Of a DNA stretch of 64,000 nt, positions 39,957-50,339 are shown piece by piece. Numbering within the stretch: position 1 is the stretch's first letter; each line of letters begins with the position of its first letter. The stretch is from contig NC_068369.1 of the NCBI RefSeq assembly GCF_020536995.1, forward strand, positions 21,805,475 to 21,869,474, read 5' to 3'. The DNA is from Dreissena polymorpha. Lineage: Eukaryota; Mollusca; Bivalvia; Myida; Dreissenidae. The position numbers and the translations under genes were made by a program. The notes under the pieces are model-generated. The model was not told the DNA's origin and did not search any database. It was given only the letters and a program-made list of their open reading frames with translations.

Positions 39957-42900
39957 TTAAGTGTTTGGACATAGCTGATACCAAGATGCAAAATCAGCAT
40001 AACACAAAAGCTCTATAACCTTTGGCCTTCTTTTGTACCTTTTCAAGACACTGTCCATTTCCACGTTTTTGGAATTTGCTGGTAGTTCTTTCAGAGCAGA
40101 CAAAGGTTTTATAAGAGCTGTTCTATCGTTTGTCTTCTTTGTATCAATGAACACCACTTCCCTTGAACACCTACGTAGTGGCATTTGAAGGACCAGATAT
40201 ACAGCCTCCTGTGCTCCTATTTCAACACTAGACAAAAACTGATTGCCAATTCTCCTAACCTGTTGTCTAACATCACTATCAATCTCTTGGGCCTCACTGC
40301 ATGCATCACTGAGAAGGTTAGAAAGACCTCTCTGCCCTTTTGAAATGTATGAAACAATGTATGAAACACATGAAAATGGATCAAGGATATACTGGATATC
40401 CATGTTGGCCTGCCAACTTTTCAACAGTACGCAATTATAGTTATTCACTCTATTCTCAGAGACAGAGCGTTTCAAAAATACCTTTGCCCGAGTCAAAGAC
40501 GATCGTATTACTCGAAGGTATGTGTCGTAATCAATACCAAGCTTTCCAAGAAAATCATCGAACGACAAAGCATCACCTGCAGCCTGTGTATCATTCAGAA
40601 CAGTCAACACCTGTTCATACATACCAGCATTTTCAACACTCCCTTCAGAAGCTATCAACGGCTGTAGAACAATAGTCTCTGGCATAGGAGGAATCGGGAA
40701 GTTAAAGCGACAGAGGCTTTTGCCATTTTTCCTGCAAGTTGGGGCATGCCTGTGGGTCTGGTAATTTATCAATTCAGGCATGGTATCATCTTTACAGCAT
40801 GAAACATATTTGTCAACAAATGCAGCTATTGTTGTATCAGAAGATACTCCATGTACAGGTGCACCGTTAACCCAGATCACCATATGAATATGCGGGGACC
40901 CACGCTGCTGAAATTCAACTCTGTAGAAAAAGTCAAGTATTTCACCGATAGGCTGCGATTTGTGGTGAAGAACATGCTTCAGGAAGTTCTGAACCCTGTG
41001 GTCAAAATATCTAGCACATGTTACAGGATCAGATTTAATCAACAGGCATTTGTCAGACCAAGTCAGGTTATCTATTTGCTCTGTGGAAAGCTCTTTTCCT
41101 TGCACCAGCATCGCCAGTGACCTCAACAAAGCCACCCATTTGGTTTCAGCTGCCGAAAAAGAACAAAACCAGGTTGGAATGCCAAGCTGACGAATCATAG
41201 CAAACACATCACGCTTAGATGCTTCCCAGTAAGGTGGTGAGCCACGAAGTGTGCGAAGTACTCGGTAGCCATCATTTTGCATAGTAAGTTTTTCAACAAA
41301 ACCAGGACTAAGAATATCACCAGCAGTGAAAGTTGCACCCTTTGTTTTACATTTCCTCACTGCAAGAGAAACCTTGTCTCTGATCTGTTTTATTTGTAGC
41401 CGCTTCAATTTGAAAAATATGTTTGGCACACACAATGCAACACGCCTATCAACATTACGGAGTTCCCATTTGCAGATTTCACTATAATGCAGAGGCACAA
41501 AACGATCATCATTCGTTACTCTAGCATTGCCGCAAAATATGACAGGAAAAGAAAGTGCCTCAGAATGTATGTCCTGAAATATACTGATTGGAGAATTTGC
41601 TTCACCTGGGGCTACTGACAAGACCTGATTAAACTCGCGAAAGTCCATCGCTTGCAGGCATGTATCGAGATTACCAGTAAGTCTGTCTCTGCAGCTGTCA
41701 TCCTCAGTCCAACCATCACCTGTTTCATTGGTACTAGCACTTCCATCATCTTCCAATTGTTCATTCAAGGCTGGTATTTCATGTGGAAATTGTAGCCAAT
41801 TTTCATTGACAACTATCCCTTCATTTCGGAACAGTACACTGTTTTCAATTAACCATCTCGCAGCATTGAATACTTTATTTGGGCGAATGTTTTCAAAAGC
41901 AACATGATGCTTGTACGACAATTTGCGCTTTAGTTTCAACATAATTGTTTCATTTTCATTAAGCATTCTTGGCAAAGATTTAATTGTGTTGTTGACATCA
42001 GCAGGTACATTAACAATATTACCTTTCAGATTGATTTGTCCGCCCCTAGGCATCTCCCTTAGCTGCATAAATGGTAGCCTTGGACAAACCAATCTTTCCT
42101 CTAAGTTCGAAAGGTCCAACTCTGTTGGTTTATCAGGAAATTTGAGGCCATTATGTACCCAAAATTTAGGTATTTTCTGATGACTAGCAGCCGCAAAACA
42201 GGCTTGACAAATCCATTCAAACCCGTCTACACTTTTCAAGTTAGTAAGATAACGAGTAATTGTAGCTTTTTTGTCATGTTGCAACTTATCTACTGATTTC
42301 ATGCTATGAGAAAAGAATGTCTGAGTACAACAGGTACAAACATAATTGGGCCCACTTGAAACAAGCGCTGTGAAACATGCAATCAGTTCCTCCTGTGAAT
42401 AGTTAGAACCAGCCAACACACCAGGTGACTTGTCAACATGCAAGTCATCAACAAGAACTCTCAAATTTCTGCCTTCTAGTAAGTTTTGTATTCCCGAACC
42501 CGGAGTTACTTCAGAGCAACCACTTGAATCATGCCGATCATCAACAACATTCCTGAAGGACTTCCCATCCATCAGTTTAAGCATCTTTGCATGAAAAATC
42601 CTATCCTGCTTAGCGACTCTCTTCTGAACTCTCTTGACAGTAAACCCCTGCCGCCTGTCAAGAATTTCTATGCTAAATGGAGTAAAGCGGTACCTCGTTG
42701 GGAATTCAAATGTGTGCAGATCAAACTGCATACTGTCTGTGTTTGAGTTTACAGAACTGCCCAATGATTGAAGAAAAAGACATAGTTCATCAACTGATTT
42801 AACGACCCCAAGAACACACTTTCCATCTGGGTCACTCATTCCATTGCTTCCACGTGCATGACTGTCAAATACATAGAAGTGAACCCCATCAGAATAAATG

Positions 42901-43334
42901 CCAACTGACATACCACTGAATACAATGATACTTTTTTTCCATTTATGTCGAGCTTCAAGGCATGCCTCTCTAAAGTCATATCCAAGTGTATGGTTGGTGT
43001 GTACATTGGAGAGAGAGTTACCTTGTATGAAACCAGATTTGACACCCTCGTGTACTACATACCAGGTTTTACTTTTGTAAACCAAACGACATGGCAAATT
43101 TTCTGGATCAATCAACCCTGAGGTGCATGTTGCCTCACACAAAGCAGAGTACATGTGACTACCAGCAAAGAGAATATCATTTAGACAGCTAGTTTGCATG
43201 CTCACTGGATTGGTTTGACATGCAGTTATCAAATACATCAAACAACTGGTGACACACTGCTTGCCCCTTGCTTCAACTGGTAAACATTCTGCAGACTGAC
43301 TAAAGTCGGCACAGCACAAAAGTGCAAATGCCAT
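39957..43334 (-). CDS. Helitron Rep protein (HUH endonuclease) with protease-like N-terminus
   Basis: 1,125 residues. Residues 1-190 resemble a cysteine-protease domain (FYVFDSHARGSNGMSD; OTU- or herpesvirus-tegument-type, inferred). Around 325-385 there are paired cysteines (YVCTCC, WICQACF). Near 405-480 the Helitron N-terminal region ERLVCPRLPFMQLREMPRGG is clear. The Rep domain has the HUH motif QQRGSPHIHMVIW (about residue 815) and the two-tyrosine motif YIVSYISKG (about 990), the catalytic tyrosines that cut and join single-stranded DNA. The end, YADFASWYQLCPNT, is the usual start of the linker to the helicase. ATG chosen as the first in frame; MAFALLCCADFSQ is typical of such N-termini. 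All key residues look intact. Confidence 0.9.
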   Translation of the reverse strand: MAFALLCCADFSQSAECLPVEARGKQCVTSCLMYLITACQTNPVSMQTSCLNDILFAGSHMYSALCEATCTSGLIDPENLPCRLVYKSKTWYVVHEGVKSGFIQGNSLSNVHTNHTLGYDFREACLEARHKWKKSIIVFSGMSVGIYSDGVHFYVFDSHARGSNGMSDPDGKCVLGVVKSVDELCLFLQSLGSSVNSNTDSMQFDLHTFEFPTRYRFTPFSIEILDRRQGFTVKRVQKRVAKQDRIFHAKMLKLMDGKSFRNVVDDRHDSSGCSEVTPGSGIQNLLEGRNLRVLVDDLHVDKSPGVLAGSNYSQEELIACFTALVSSGPNYVCTCCTQTFFSHSMKSVDKLQHDKKATITRYLTNLKSVDGFEWICQACFAAASHQKIPKFWVHNGLKFPDKPTELDLSNLEERLVCPRLPFMQLREMPRGGQINLKGNIVNVPADVNNTIKSLPRMLNENETIMLKLKRKLSYKHHVAFENIRPNKVFNAARWLIENSVLFRNEGIVVNENWLQFPHEIPALNEQLEDDGSASTNETGDGWTEDDSCRDRLTGNLDTCLQAMDFREFNQVLSVAPGEANSPISIFQDIHSEALSFPVIFCGNARVTNDDRFVPLHYSEICKWELRNVDRRVALCVPNIFFKLKRLQIKQIRDKVSLAVRKCKTKGATFTAGDILSPGFVEKLTMQNDGYRVLRTLRGSPPYWEASKRDVFAMIRQLGIPTWFCSFSAAETKWVALLRSLAMLVQGKELSTEQIDNLTWSDKCLLIKSDPVTCARYFDHRVQNFLKHVLHHKSQPIGEILDFFYRVEFQQRGSPHIHMVIWVNGAPVHGVSSDTTIAAFVDKYVSCCKDDTMPELINYQTHRHAPTCRKNGKSLCRFNFPIPPMPETIVLQPLIASEGSVENAGMYEQVLTVLNDTQAAGDALSFDDFLGKLGIDYDTYLRVIRSSLTRAKVFLKRSVSENRVNNYNCVLLKSWQANMDIQYILDPFSCVSYIVSYISKGQRGLSNLLSDACSEAQEIDSDVRQQVRRIGNQFLSSVEIGAQEAVYLVLQMPLRRCSREVVFIDTKKTNDRTALIKPLSALKELPANSKNVEMDSVLKRYKRRPKVIELLCYADFASWYQLCPNT

Positions 43335-43624
43335 TTTTCATGGGTTTGTAGGCTATGCGTAATAGCTAAAGTCGTAATGTTAATGAATATTTTTTTTAAA
43401 TATATCAACAGGTAATTTCAACACCATTAAACAGTTGATTGATTGTCATGAATATCACAATGGTTGATATCATTAATCTCAAATTAACTTTCAACAGCTA
43501 AATGTCAACAATGGCTCAGAAATTAGACACAACTATTAACTGTTTGCTTGTTTCTTAAGAGGTTTTGTTTGTTTCTTAAGTGATTAGTTACGTCCAAGAT
43601 TCACAGTTTTCAAGTGCAATGTGT

Positions 43625-43972
43625 ACATTTCATGTCCTTGATTTTCAAGTAAATTTCATGTCAATGATTTTCAAGTAAATTTTATGTCAATGATATTACA
43701 GTCCATTTCATCTCCATGATTAGCAAGAAAAATTTGTGTCCATGATTTTCAAGTAGATTTCATATCCATGATATTCAAGTGTATTTCATCTCCATGATTC
43801 TCAGGTAAATTTCATATCCATGATTCTCAATTGTATTTCATCTCCAAGATTCTCAAGTGTATTTCATGCCCATGATTCTCAAGTGTATTTCAAGTGTATT
43901 TCATGTCCATGATTCTCAAGTGTATTTCATGTCCATGATTTCTCAAATAAAGTTGAACTTCATGATTCTCAA
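43625..43972 (+). repeat. 26-bp minisatellite
   Basis: About a dozen copies of 'tttcatgtccatgattctca' plus agtgta, with small differences. It lies between the Helitron coding core and the upstream exon candidate. Confidence 0.93.
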
Positions 43973-45330
43973 GACCAGATAACATTTCAAATACATGAAG
44001 TACATTCTAGATGTATCAAAAGTTTTGTATTGATAATGGAACCGTATGGGTTGAACAATCTTGCCAATAGCCAGTAGATTTGAAATAGGCCGAATTCTTA
44101 GAAAAAACGACTATGTTTCAAAAGGAAGGCAAAATTAGCAAAAGGGGTACAACTCAAGAAATATTCAAATACAGGTTACAACAAACTGATGGAAACAAAA
44201 CTGTTTTGTAAAAAACATCATTTCAAATATTTCCAAATTAAACTATCATAAAACACATCAGTGAAGTGATATTAAACTGGAAAAACAGTAACTGAAGGCC
44301 TAAGAAGCAGTAATTGCCAGAATTACCCAACAACAAGTAGATGCAGCTTTGACAGTTTGAGAATACTTCCCGAAGCAGGAATCAAATTACCAACCTGACC
44401 GTGGCTTAATTCAAAGTTTCCGATTACAAGAAACTTGAACTTGTTCAGTTTATCCGCAGCAAATATTTTCCTACATAATAAATTGCATCAGGTTGGAACA
44501 GGAGCTGTTAGCTTTAACAATGTTGGGGAAAATTACCGCACTGCATCACTAAAACCAGACTGTGACAACAAAGAGAGTAACTGAATGTGCAACTTGCTTG
44601 TCATGAAGGCAAGTTTAGTCGCGGACAGGAATTGATATCGCAAGCTGGCTGAGACTTAATTAAACATTATTGCAAGTCTCTGATTGAAGCAAAAGTTAAT
44701 TGGTCAAATTCGCTGGAAGCAGTATTTTTCTTACATAAGTTCAGCTGCATTAGTTCACAACAAAGGCTTTAACAATTTTGGGAGTATTTGGGGGAAATTC
44801 AGTGAACAAGTGTGCACCCTTACAAGCAAGTCAGCGTCAAATTCTGTGCAATAACTCCTGGTCACCAGATGAGCTTCAAATGAAAAATGGGGAAACGCAA
44901 ACATGCAACTTGTTTCACATTTTTATTTCATCTTTATCAAATAATATAGAATATTCGTGGCAGATGTTACACCGGATCTCAGCTCAGTTATATTTAGCCT
45001 TCGGTTTTCGCCTGAATGATCCGGACTTTTATTGTTTGTTTTTTTAATGCCAAATTGTGGATTCAGCAACTCGTGAGAAAACTCACCAACATTTACATTG
45101 TCTCAGTGCAGTGTTGACTCACAAAAATAACGTCACTGTATTGTCAACACAGCCCTTAAATTCCCCAAATGCTTTAAAATATCATTTCATGGTCATCGTC
45201 TTTGCCAGGTCACTTCTTCGGCAAATAAACGCGAAATGCAGCAACGCTAACGCAAAAGATTAATAAATAACATGCACAATGTATACAAAACACAATACTC
45301 TTCAACTTACGACTAATTGTCACCGCAAAA
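43973..45330. other. No gene recognised
   Basis: Sequence between the minisatellite and the candidate first exon. Short open frames at 44778 and 45057 show no domain. It could be Helitron leader or host intron. Confidence 0.45.
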
Positions 45331-45338
45331 ATACTTAC

Positions 45339-45400
45339 TTTTGACAGGAATGTATTGATTTTTGCTTGATTTCTTTACGACAAGATGGCGTCCTCGGTCT
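45339..45400 (-). other. Candidate non-coding first exon (minus strand)
   Basis: A strong donor aa|gtaagtat (45338-45333 on the minus strand) follows a short leader that begins near the YY1-like site cgccatctt. The first OB-fold coding exon has its acceptor exactly at its ATG, so it needs such a leader exon; joining the two would give a first intron of 8.4 kb that contains the whole Helitron core. The link is inference. Confidence 0.35.
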
Positions 45401-45451
45401 TCAGAAAGCGTGGGTCACGTGATCTTTCGCGGGAAAAAATTCGCGGGAAAG
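45382..45451 (-). promoter_or_regulatory. Candidate promoter: tandem E2F-like sites, E-box and YY1-like site
   Basis: tttcgcgggaaa at 45425-45436 and ttcgcgggaaa at 45440-45450 match the E2F consensus (TTTSGCGC/GCGGGAAA type). cacgtg lies at 45416-45421 and aagatggcg (YY1 type) at 45382-45390. Such a cluster is typical of S-phase gene promoters without TATA and would fit a single-strand-binding protein. Confidence 0.45.
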
Positions 45452-45629
45452 ATTCATGCGCATTCGTTGCATTTATCCCTAGAGAGGAACAAATGTTAGA
45501 TAGACTGAACGTTAAAAAATAATTGGGTTTGTCATTTTGTTACTACATATCCTGAAAAAGAAAAGCTTAGCAAGACATTGTGTACATGTTAACCCCGCAC
45601 TATTTGACAACCTATTCACCGTTAAATAA

Positions 45630-45660
45630 CGGAAATAGCCGATATGATCGGCTATTTCCG
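45630..45660. repeat. Perfect hairpin with 14-bp arms
   Basis: cggaaatagccgat, loop atg, atcggctatttccg. One arm with flank (atcggctatttccgtgcatt) is repeated directly just downstream at about 45671-45697. Confidence 0.85.
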
Positions 45661-46351
45661 TGCATTTTCATATCGGCTATTTCCGTGCATTTTCAATGCG
45701 CATGTACTAACATTTTCACAACACCCAATCAAATTGCGTTAACAGAGAGTTAAGTTCTGCGGCGTAGACAGAAGTGCTCCGAAGTTTGCAGTAATATGCA
45801 AATTAGGCTGAAGATTGGCTACTGTGTATTATTGCCGCTTTGCGTCAATAATCCAAAAATAAAGTGCCTCAACGTCAGACTCAGCTTTATGACGAGGGTC
45901 TTATCTCTATGTGATTCGCAGCATCCCATGTAAATAGTATACGATTTACTGAAAAAACATTTAATAAAAATGATTGTTATGTAAAAAATGCATTTAGTAT
46001 CAGACCATATATACTATACATAGTAACAAAAAGATGTCGCGAGCGGGCCGTTATTCGTATCTAGCGGGCCAATATAAATTATATCAGCCCTAGGGCCGAT
46101 TTTTCATATCAGAAAAGAATGGGATCGCGCGGCTAATACTGAACAATATGGCGTCCACATTCAGTCTTAGCCATAAAGAAATAAAACATCATACCTGGAT
46201 ACCTGGATACCTGGACTGTTGGGCCGTAATTAAGCTATGCTGTAGTGGCCCCTCTGAGAAATGGTCTCTTCTTTAGAATCTCTCTCTGATATATACTATT
46301 TTGTTAAAACTTCTATAGAGTGCGCTTAGTAAATTTAATTGTTAATTTAAC

Positions 46352-47876
46352 TTAATTTACAGACGGGTTAAACTTCTTAATGTTCAATATCTCAGAATTT
46401 AGCAACGATTTAAATTGATTAACACTTGTGGCAGCTATTGTTGATTCTTCCAAACTGTTCCAGTAATGAATTGATCTTTGACCAAAGGTGTTGAGTCTTA
46501 CATTACTTTTGGAATTCTTGCCTCTTAATTTCAAGTGATGACCACGAAGATTATCCTCAGTCAGATCGAACATTTTTTCCCAGTTTAAATTATCCAGCTT
46601 ATGTAAAGATTGAAAAATTGGATCATATCCGCCCTGTCTCTTCTGTACTCAAGTGTGACAAGTCCCAACTTTCGAAGTCTCTGGTCGTATGGTAGATGTG
46701 CCACCAATGGCACTAGTTTAGTTGCTCTTCTTTGAACATCTTCAATTAACTTTATATGTTTTTTTAGGTGAGGGGACCAAACACATGATCCGTATTCTAA
46801 GGCCTGATTAAAGCCTTATAAAGAGGAAGAAACATTTCTTCATCAAGACACTCAAATGATCTATGTACTAAGCCAAGAGTTCGCTGTGCTTTATTCGTAA
46901 TGTTAGTAATGTGTTGGTTAAAACTTAGCCGCTCATTAAAAGTCACACCTAAATCTTTCACAGTTGTGACTGCTTCAATAGCTGTATAATTTCCGTCCGG
47001 GTCTCTCGTTAAATAGCGAAAGTCACTATTTGAACTTCCAAGGTGAAGAACTTTGCATTTCTTTGCATTAAATGTTAATTTCCATTTATCACTCCAGTCA
47101 CTTAAGTTGTCTAAGTCAGATTGAAGATTATAACACTCCTTATTTGTTGTTACTGGTGAAAAAAGTTTGTGTCATTAGCAAAAATCTTAACAATTCCTGA
47201 TACTATGTCAGGTAGTCATTGATAAAACACAGAAAAAGTATCGGTCAGATTACACTGCCCTGAGGGACTCCGCTAACTACATCTGTCCATGATGATAAAG
47301 TAGATTCTATACGAACACACTGCGTTCTTCTAGACAAGAAATCCCTAATCCAATTCAGGACTATTCCTCGAATACCCAACTTGTGTAATTTCTGAATCAA
47401 ATGCCCGTGTGAAACGCGGCCTTGGCAAAGTCCAGATAAATGACGTCGATTGGTACACCTTTGTCTAAGGATTCTGTCCAATTATCAAGAATCTCTAATA
47501 ATTTAATAGAGCATGACCTTCCTGATCTGAACCCGTATTGTGCGTCAGAAAATATCTTGTTGTCATTCATATGCCTGACGAGTTTATCCCGGACAAGACG
47601 TTCACATAATTTACACACCACAGAAGTTAGGCTAACTGGGTGGTAGTTTGCTGGCTCTTTCTTACTTCCATTTTTTAAAATGGGAGAAACAATGGCTTTC
47701 TTCCAATCCTCGGGAATAACTCCTTCACTCAACGTATGATTAAATAAAATTAATAGTGGTTTAACTAGTTCCTTCTTAGTTTCGTAGAGAACTCTAGGGT
47801 GAATATAGTCCGGACCAGGTAATTTCTCTGGGTTAAGTGAATTCAAGGCTTTCAACACATCCTCCTCAGACAACAA
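46352..47876 (-). pseudogene. LINE ORF2, reverse transcriptase part, broken
   Basis: Three frames carry the RT blocks: LNPEKLPGPDYIHPRVLYET, VSPILKNGSKKEPANYHPVS, YGFRSGRSC and YLDFAKAAF in one; GIVLNWIRDFLSRRTQCVRI and VVSGVPQGSVI in a second; and the C-terminal RLNTFGQRSIHYWNSL at 46573-46352. Around 47180 the catalytic YADD box reads FANDT, an Asp-to-Asn change at an essential residue. VPQGS and the C-terminal YRRDRADMIQ-type motif fit CR1. Confidence 0.85.
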
Positions 47877-48250
47877 AATATTTTCTAGTAAATTCCGATT
47901 TTCATGTTGAACAATATCAATATGGTCATTTCCTGCATGATCTGGTCCAACAAAGACACTGCTGAAGAAGCAATTTAATGTTTCTGCCTTATCAATATCT
48001 GTCTAAGCTTCAGTATTATCCTCCCTTACCAACACGCCTATGGAATCCTTTGTTTTTCTCTTAGATTTAACATATCGCCAAAAGGATTTGCTGCTCTTAT
48101 TTACTTCATTTGCATTTTTTTCTCATAACTTCTTTTGGAACGTTTCACAATATTAGCACATTCTTGTCTACACTCAGCATATTTCAAGTAACTATCATGC
48201 GAACGTGAAAACATATATTTTTTCCAGAAGCTCATTTTCTTGTTTATTGC

Positions 48251-49252
48251 TTATCTTGCAGTTCTATCCAACCACAATGGTGAATTCACTTGCTTTGAGT
48301 TTGACGTTTTCTCAGGAATAAACTTTGATGAGATTTCCAGCAAGGTTGACTTAAAGACAGCCCACATATCGTTAATATTCTTCTCATAAAATAAACACTC
48401 CCAATCTAACAAATCTAATTCTGTTTTCATGCCCTCGTAATTCCCTTTAAAATACTGGCGTCTTACTGATTCCTCACCTAGTTCAGCAACAAATAATTTC
48501 AAATTGCAGCTAACTATAGAATGATCACTTTTCCCCAATGGCGGTTTTATTTCAATTGAATCTTCATCTACCATAGCTTCCTTATTTGTGAAAATTAAAT
48601 CAAGGCAACTTGGCAATTGTCCATCCCTAAAGCGTGTACTTCCTTTCACATGTTGAAAAAGAAAATTATCCAAAAAACAGTCAAAGAATTTGTGTCCATC
48701 TGAACCAATAGCATAACCACATGTTGGTATTGACCAGTCTATATCCTTGTAATTAAAATCCCCCATGACAGCATAATGAGTGTAATTCTTTTGACATGAA
48801 TAATTTAATAATTCCAATAATTCCATATTATTTTCATGACTTGAGCCTGGACTACGATAAATCAATCCAGCTAATAGCGACACAGCAATTCCAGGCATTT
48901 TGATTTCACACCAGACACTCTCGTTAAATCCTGAATCATCAAAAGTAGTCACATTAGTAGCTTTCAAATATTTTCTTATTAAAAACAATACGCCTCTGTT
49001 CCCATTCGAAGTAGGACTAAAAACATCATAGTCTGTAAACTTCAGATCATTTTTACTCAGTTTTTCATTAGCTGACTTTGGATAAACCTCACAAATTCCA
49101 AATATATCTGGATGCACCATGTCTAAAAATGCCTCAAGTTCTGCAACTTTATTCGATAACGAATCAACGTTTGTAAAGCACAATTTCCAAAATGTATCTG
49201 TATTTTCAATTGAACCCTTTAACAAATTATTTGAACATCCTGCATAATCCAC
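48251..49252 (-). pseudogene. LINE ORF2, endonuclease part
   Basis: 333 residues with the APE-type endonuclease motifs: LCFTNVDSLSNKVAELEAFL, IFGICEVYPK, GLIYRSPGSS, YAVMGDFNYKDIDW and LGKSDHSIVSC. SDH is the catalytic His region. The frame ends shortly after the domain (NSPLWLDRTAR), before the reverse transcriptase, where the intact family has a continuous ORF2. Confidence 0.85.
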
Positions 49253-49392
49253 ACTTTCATTTGAACGACTTAATAACTGAACATTTTGAACGTGATTAAC
49301 AATTTTTTCAACATTTTGAACGCGATTAACTGTGCTTTGAACATGTTTAACTGTTTACATATTTACATTACAATTACTGTTAATCAAACCAT

Positions 49393-50298
49393 TTAATGAC
49401 CGTCCCCCGATCCTTGAGGGGCGGGAAGAGTAGTCCCTGTTGCACCAGCTGGCAAGTTAATTGCTTGTCTGGGTTGAAGTTCAACGATCATCTTATCCCG
49501 CCGGATAGCCCATATTTTCCCTGGGAAGTCTTTTTTCGTAGCCTCTAGTGTTTTCTTTAGTAAAATATTGTTTTTTCTCTGCTTCTGAGTGAGGTCTCTC
49601 CCTATTCCCACCTTTGAAAGTCTACCTATGTCTTTTAGCTCATAAGCATTCCTAAGTATTTCTCCCCTCTTGATCAATGGATAGCCTTATGGGGCGTATT
49701 TTCGTACTATTTGGGAAGAGACGACCTAATCTTGTTACGTTCTCTAATTGAGATGGATCCAAATCTATTCCAATGCTACTTTTTACCTCCCCTAGTAATT
49801 CAATGTCCCTTTCCTTTGAACTTCCATTCTCCGCTTCTTTAAGATTAAAGAATATCATGTTATTAGCTCTCAACTCCTCTTTCCTCTTGTCTAAAAGTAC
49901 CTCACTAACCTTTTCGCTGATCACTTCCGGTAGCATGAGCTTCATTTCCGCATCATCCTTCTTTACAATACTTATCTCAGACGCCTGATTTAACAACTTC
50001 CCATTAACGTCTTTTGATCTGCAGTTTACTTTTTGACCTCTTCTTCTTGCTGCTCCTGCCTTTTTGACACTTAAGTGAGCATTTTGAGTAGCTTTTGAGA
50101 AGCTCCTCTACAACTTTTGCAATACCACTGGATGCTATCGTCCGATTTGGTTAAAAATTTATAATCATCCATGGGAACATGTTGACAATTAATCTGATGT
50201 CACTTTTCACAAACACAACACACCTATGCCTTATCATCTGACCCTACCTCATTCTTACAGTCCTCACAATTATTACGATTGTATTTCTTGGGCGGCAT
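49393..50298 (-). pseudogene. LINE ORF1 (zinc finger and RNA-binding protein), broken
   Basis: Starts ATG at 50298 with MPPKKYNRNNCEDCKNEVGS, then a PHD-finger-like spacing of Cys and His (VCCVCEK, HQINCQHV, WYCKSC). The finger is cut by TAG and TGA where CAG and TGG fit. From 49996 the frame LRANNMIFFNLKEAENGSSK, then LENVTRLGR, is the RRM-like part, and near 49665 it shifts to MIKRGEILRNAYELKDIGRL and GIGRDLTQKQRKNN. The order matches ORF1 of CR1/Jockey-type LINEs. Confidence 0.75.
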
Positions 50299-50339
50299 TA
50301 TAGTCTCGGATACGCACGGTTATTCGGACACACGAGGTT

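Larger units (their letters stand above)
37194..43334 (-). mobile_element. Helitron (Helentron type) coding core
   Basis: Two long minus-strand frames, Rep (43334-39957) and helicase-endonuclease (39950-37194), together form the replicase of a rolling-circle transposon. They are in the same frame and separated by a single TAA and two codons (GAA AAA) before ATG, and the linker sequence around the stop resembles the continuous Rep-helicase linker of other Helitrons, so the pair is probably one 2,045-codon polyprotein with one stop. A C-terminal endonuclease marks the Helentron/Helitron2 lineage. The terminal sequences and the 3' hairpin were not identified; the element extends beyond these bounds by an unknown amount. 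Confidence 0.9.
46191..50300 (-). mobile_element. CR1-like LINE, decayed
   Basis: Minus-strand non-LTR retrotransposon with ORF1 (PHD-type zinc finger and RRM-like region), endonuclease and reverse transcriptase in the usual order. The 3' end on the minus strand is three copies of the 8-bp unit CCAGGTAT (46191-46214), the short 3' tandem repeat typical of CR1 elements. Many frame breaks and stops cut the frames, so it is not autonomous. The 5' edge is set only by the ORF1 start near 50298; true ends and target duplication are unclear. Confidence 0.88.

Noticed and set aside
37233-43080. Many plus-strand frames of 60-111 residues opposite the Helitron
   Set aside because: Shadows of the long minus-strand frames, without domains.
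39957-43334. HUH Rep and helicase as an integrated single-stranded DNA virus
   Set aside because: Size, two-tyrosine motif, PIF1-like helicase and C-terminal endonuclease fit a Helitron; there is no capsid gene.
45388-45525. 45-codon plus-strand frame from atggcgtcctcg
   Set aside because: It overlaps the E2F-like sites and has no recognisable similarity; the minus-strand leader with a consensus donor fits the context better.
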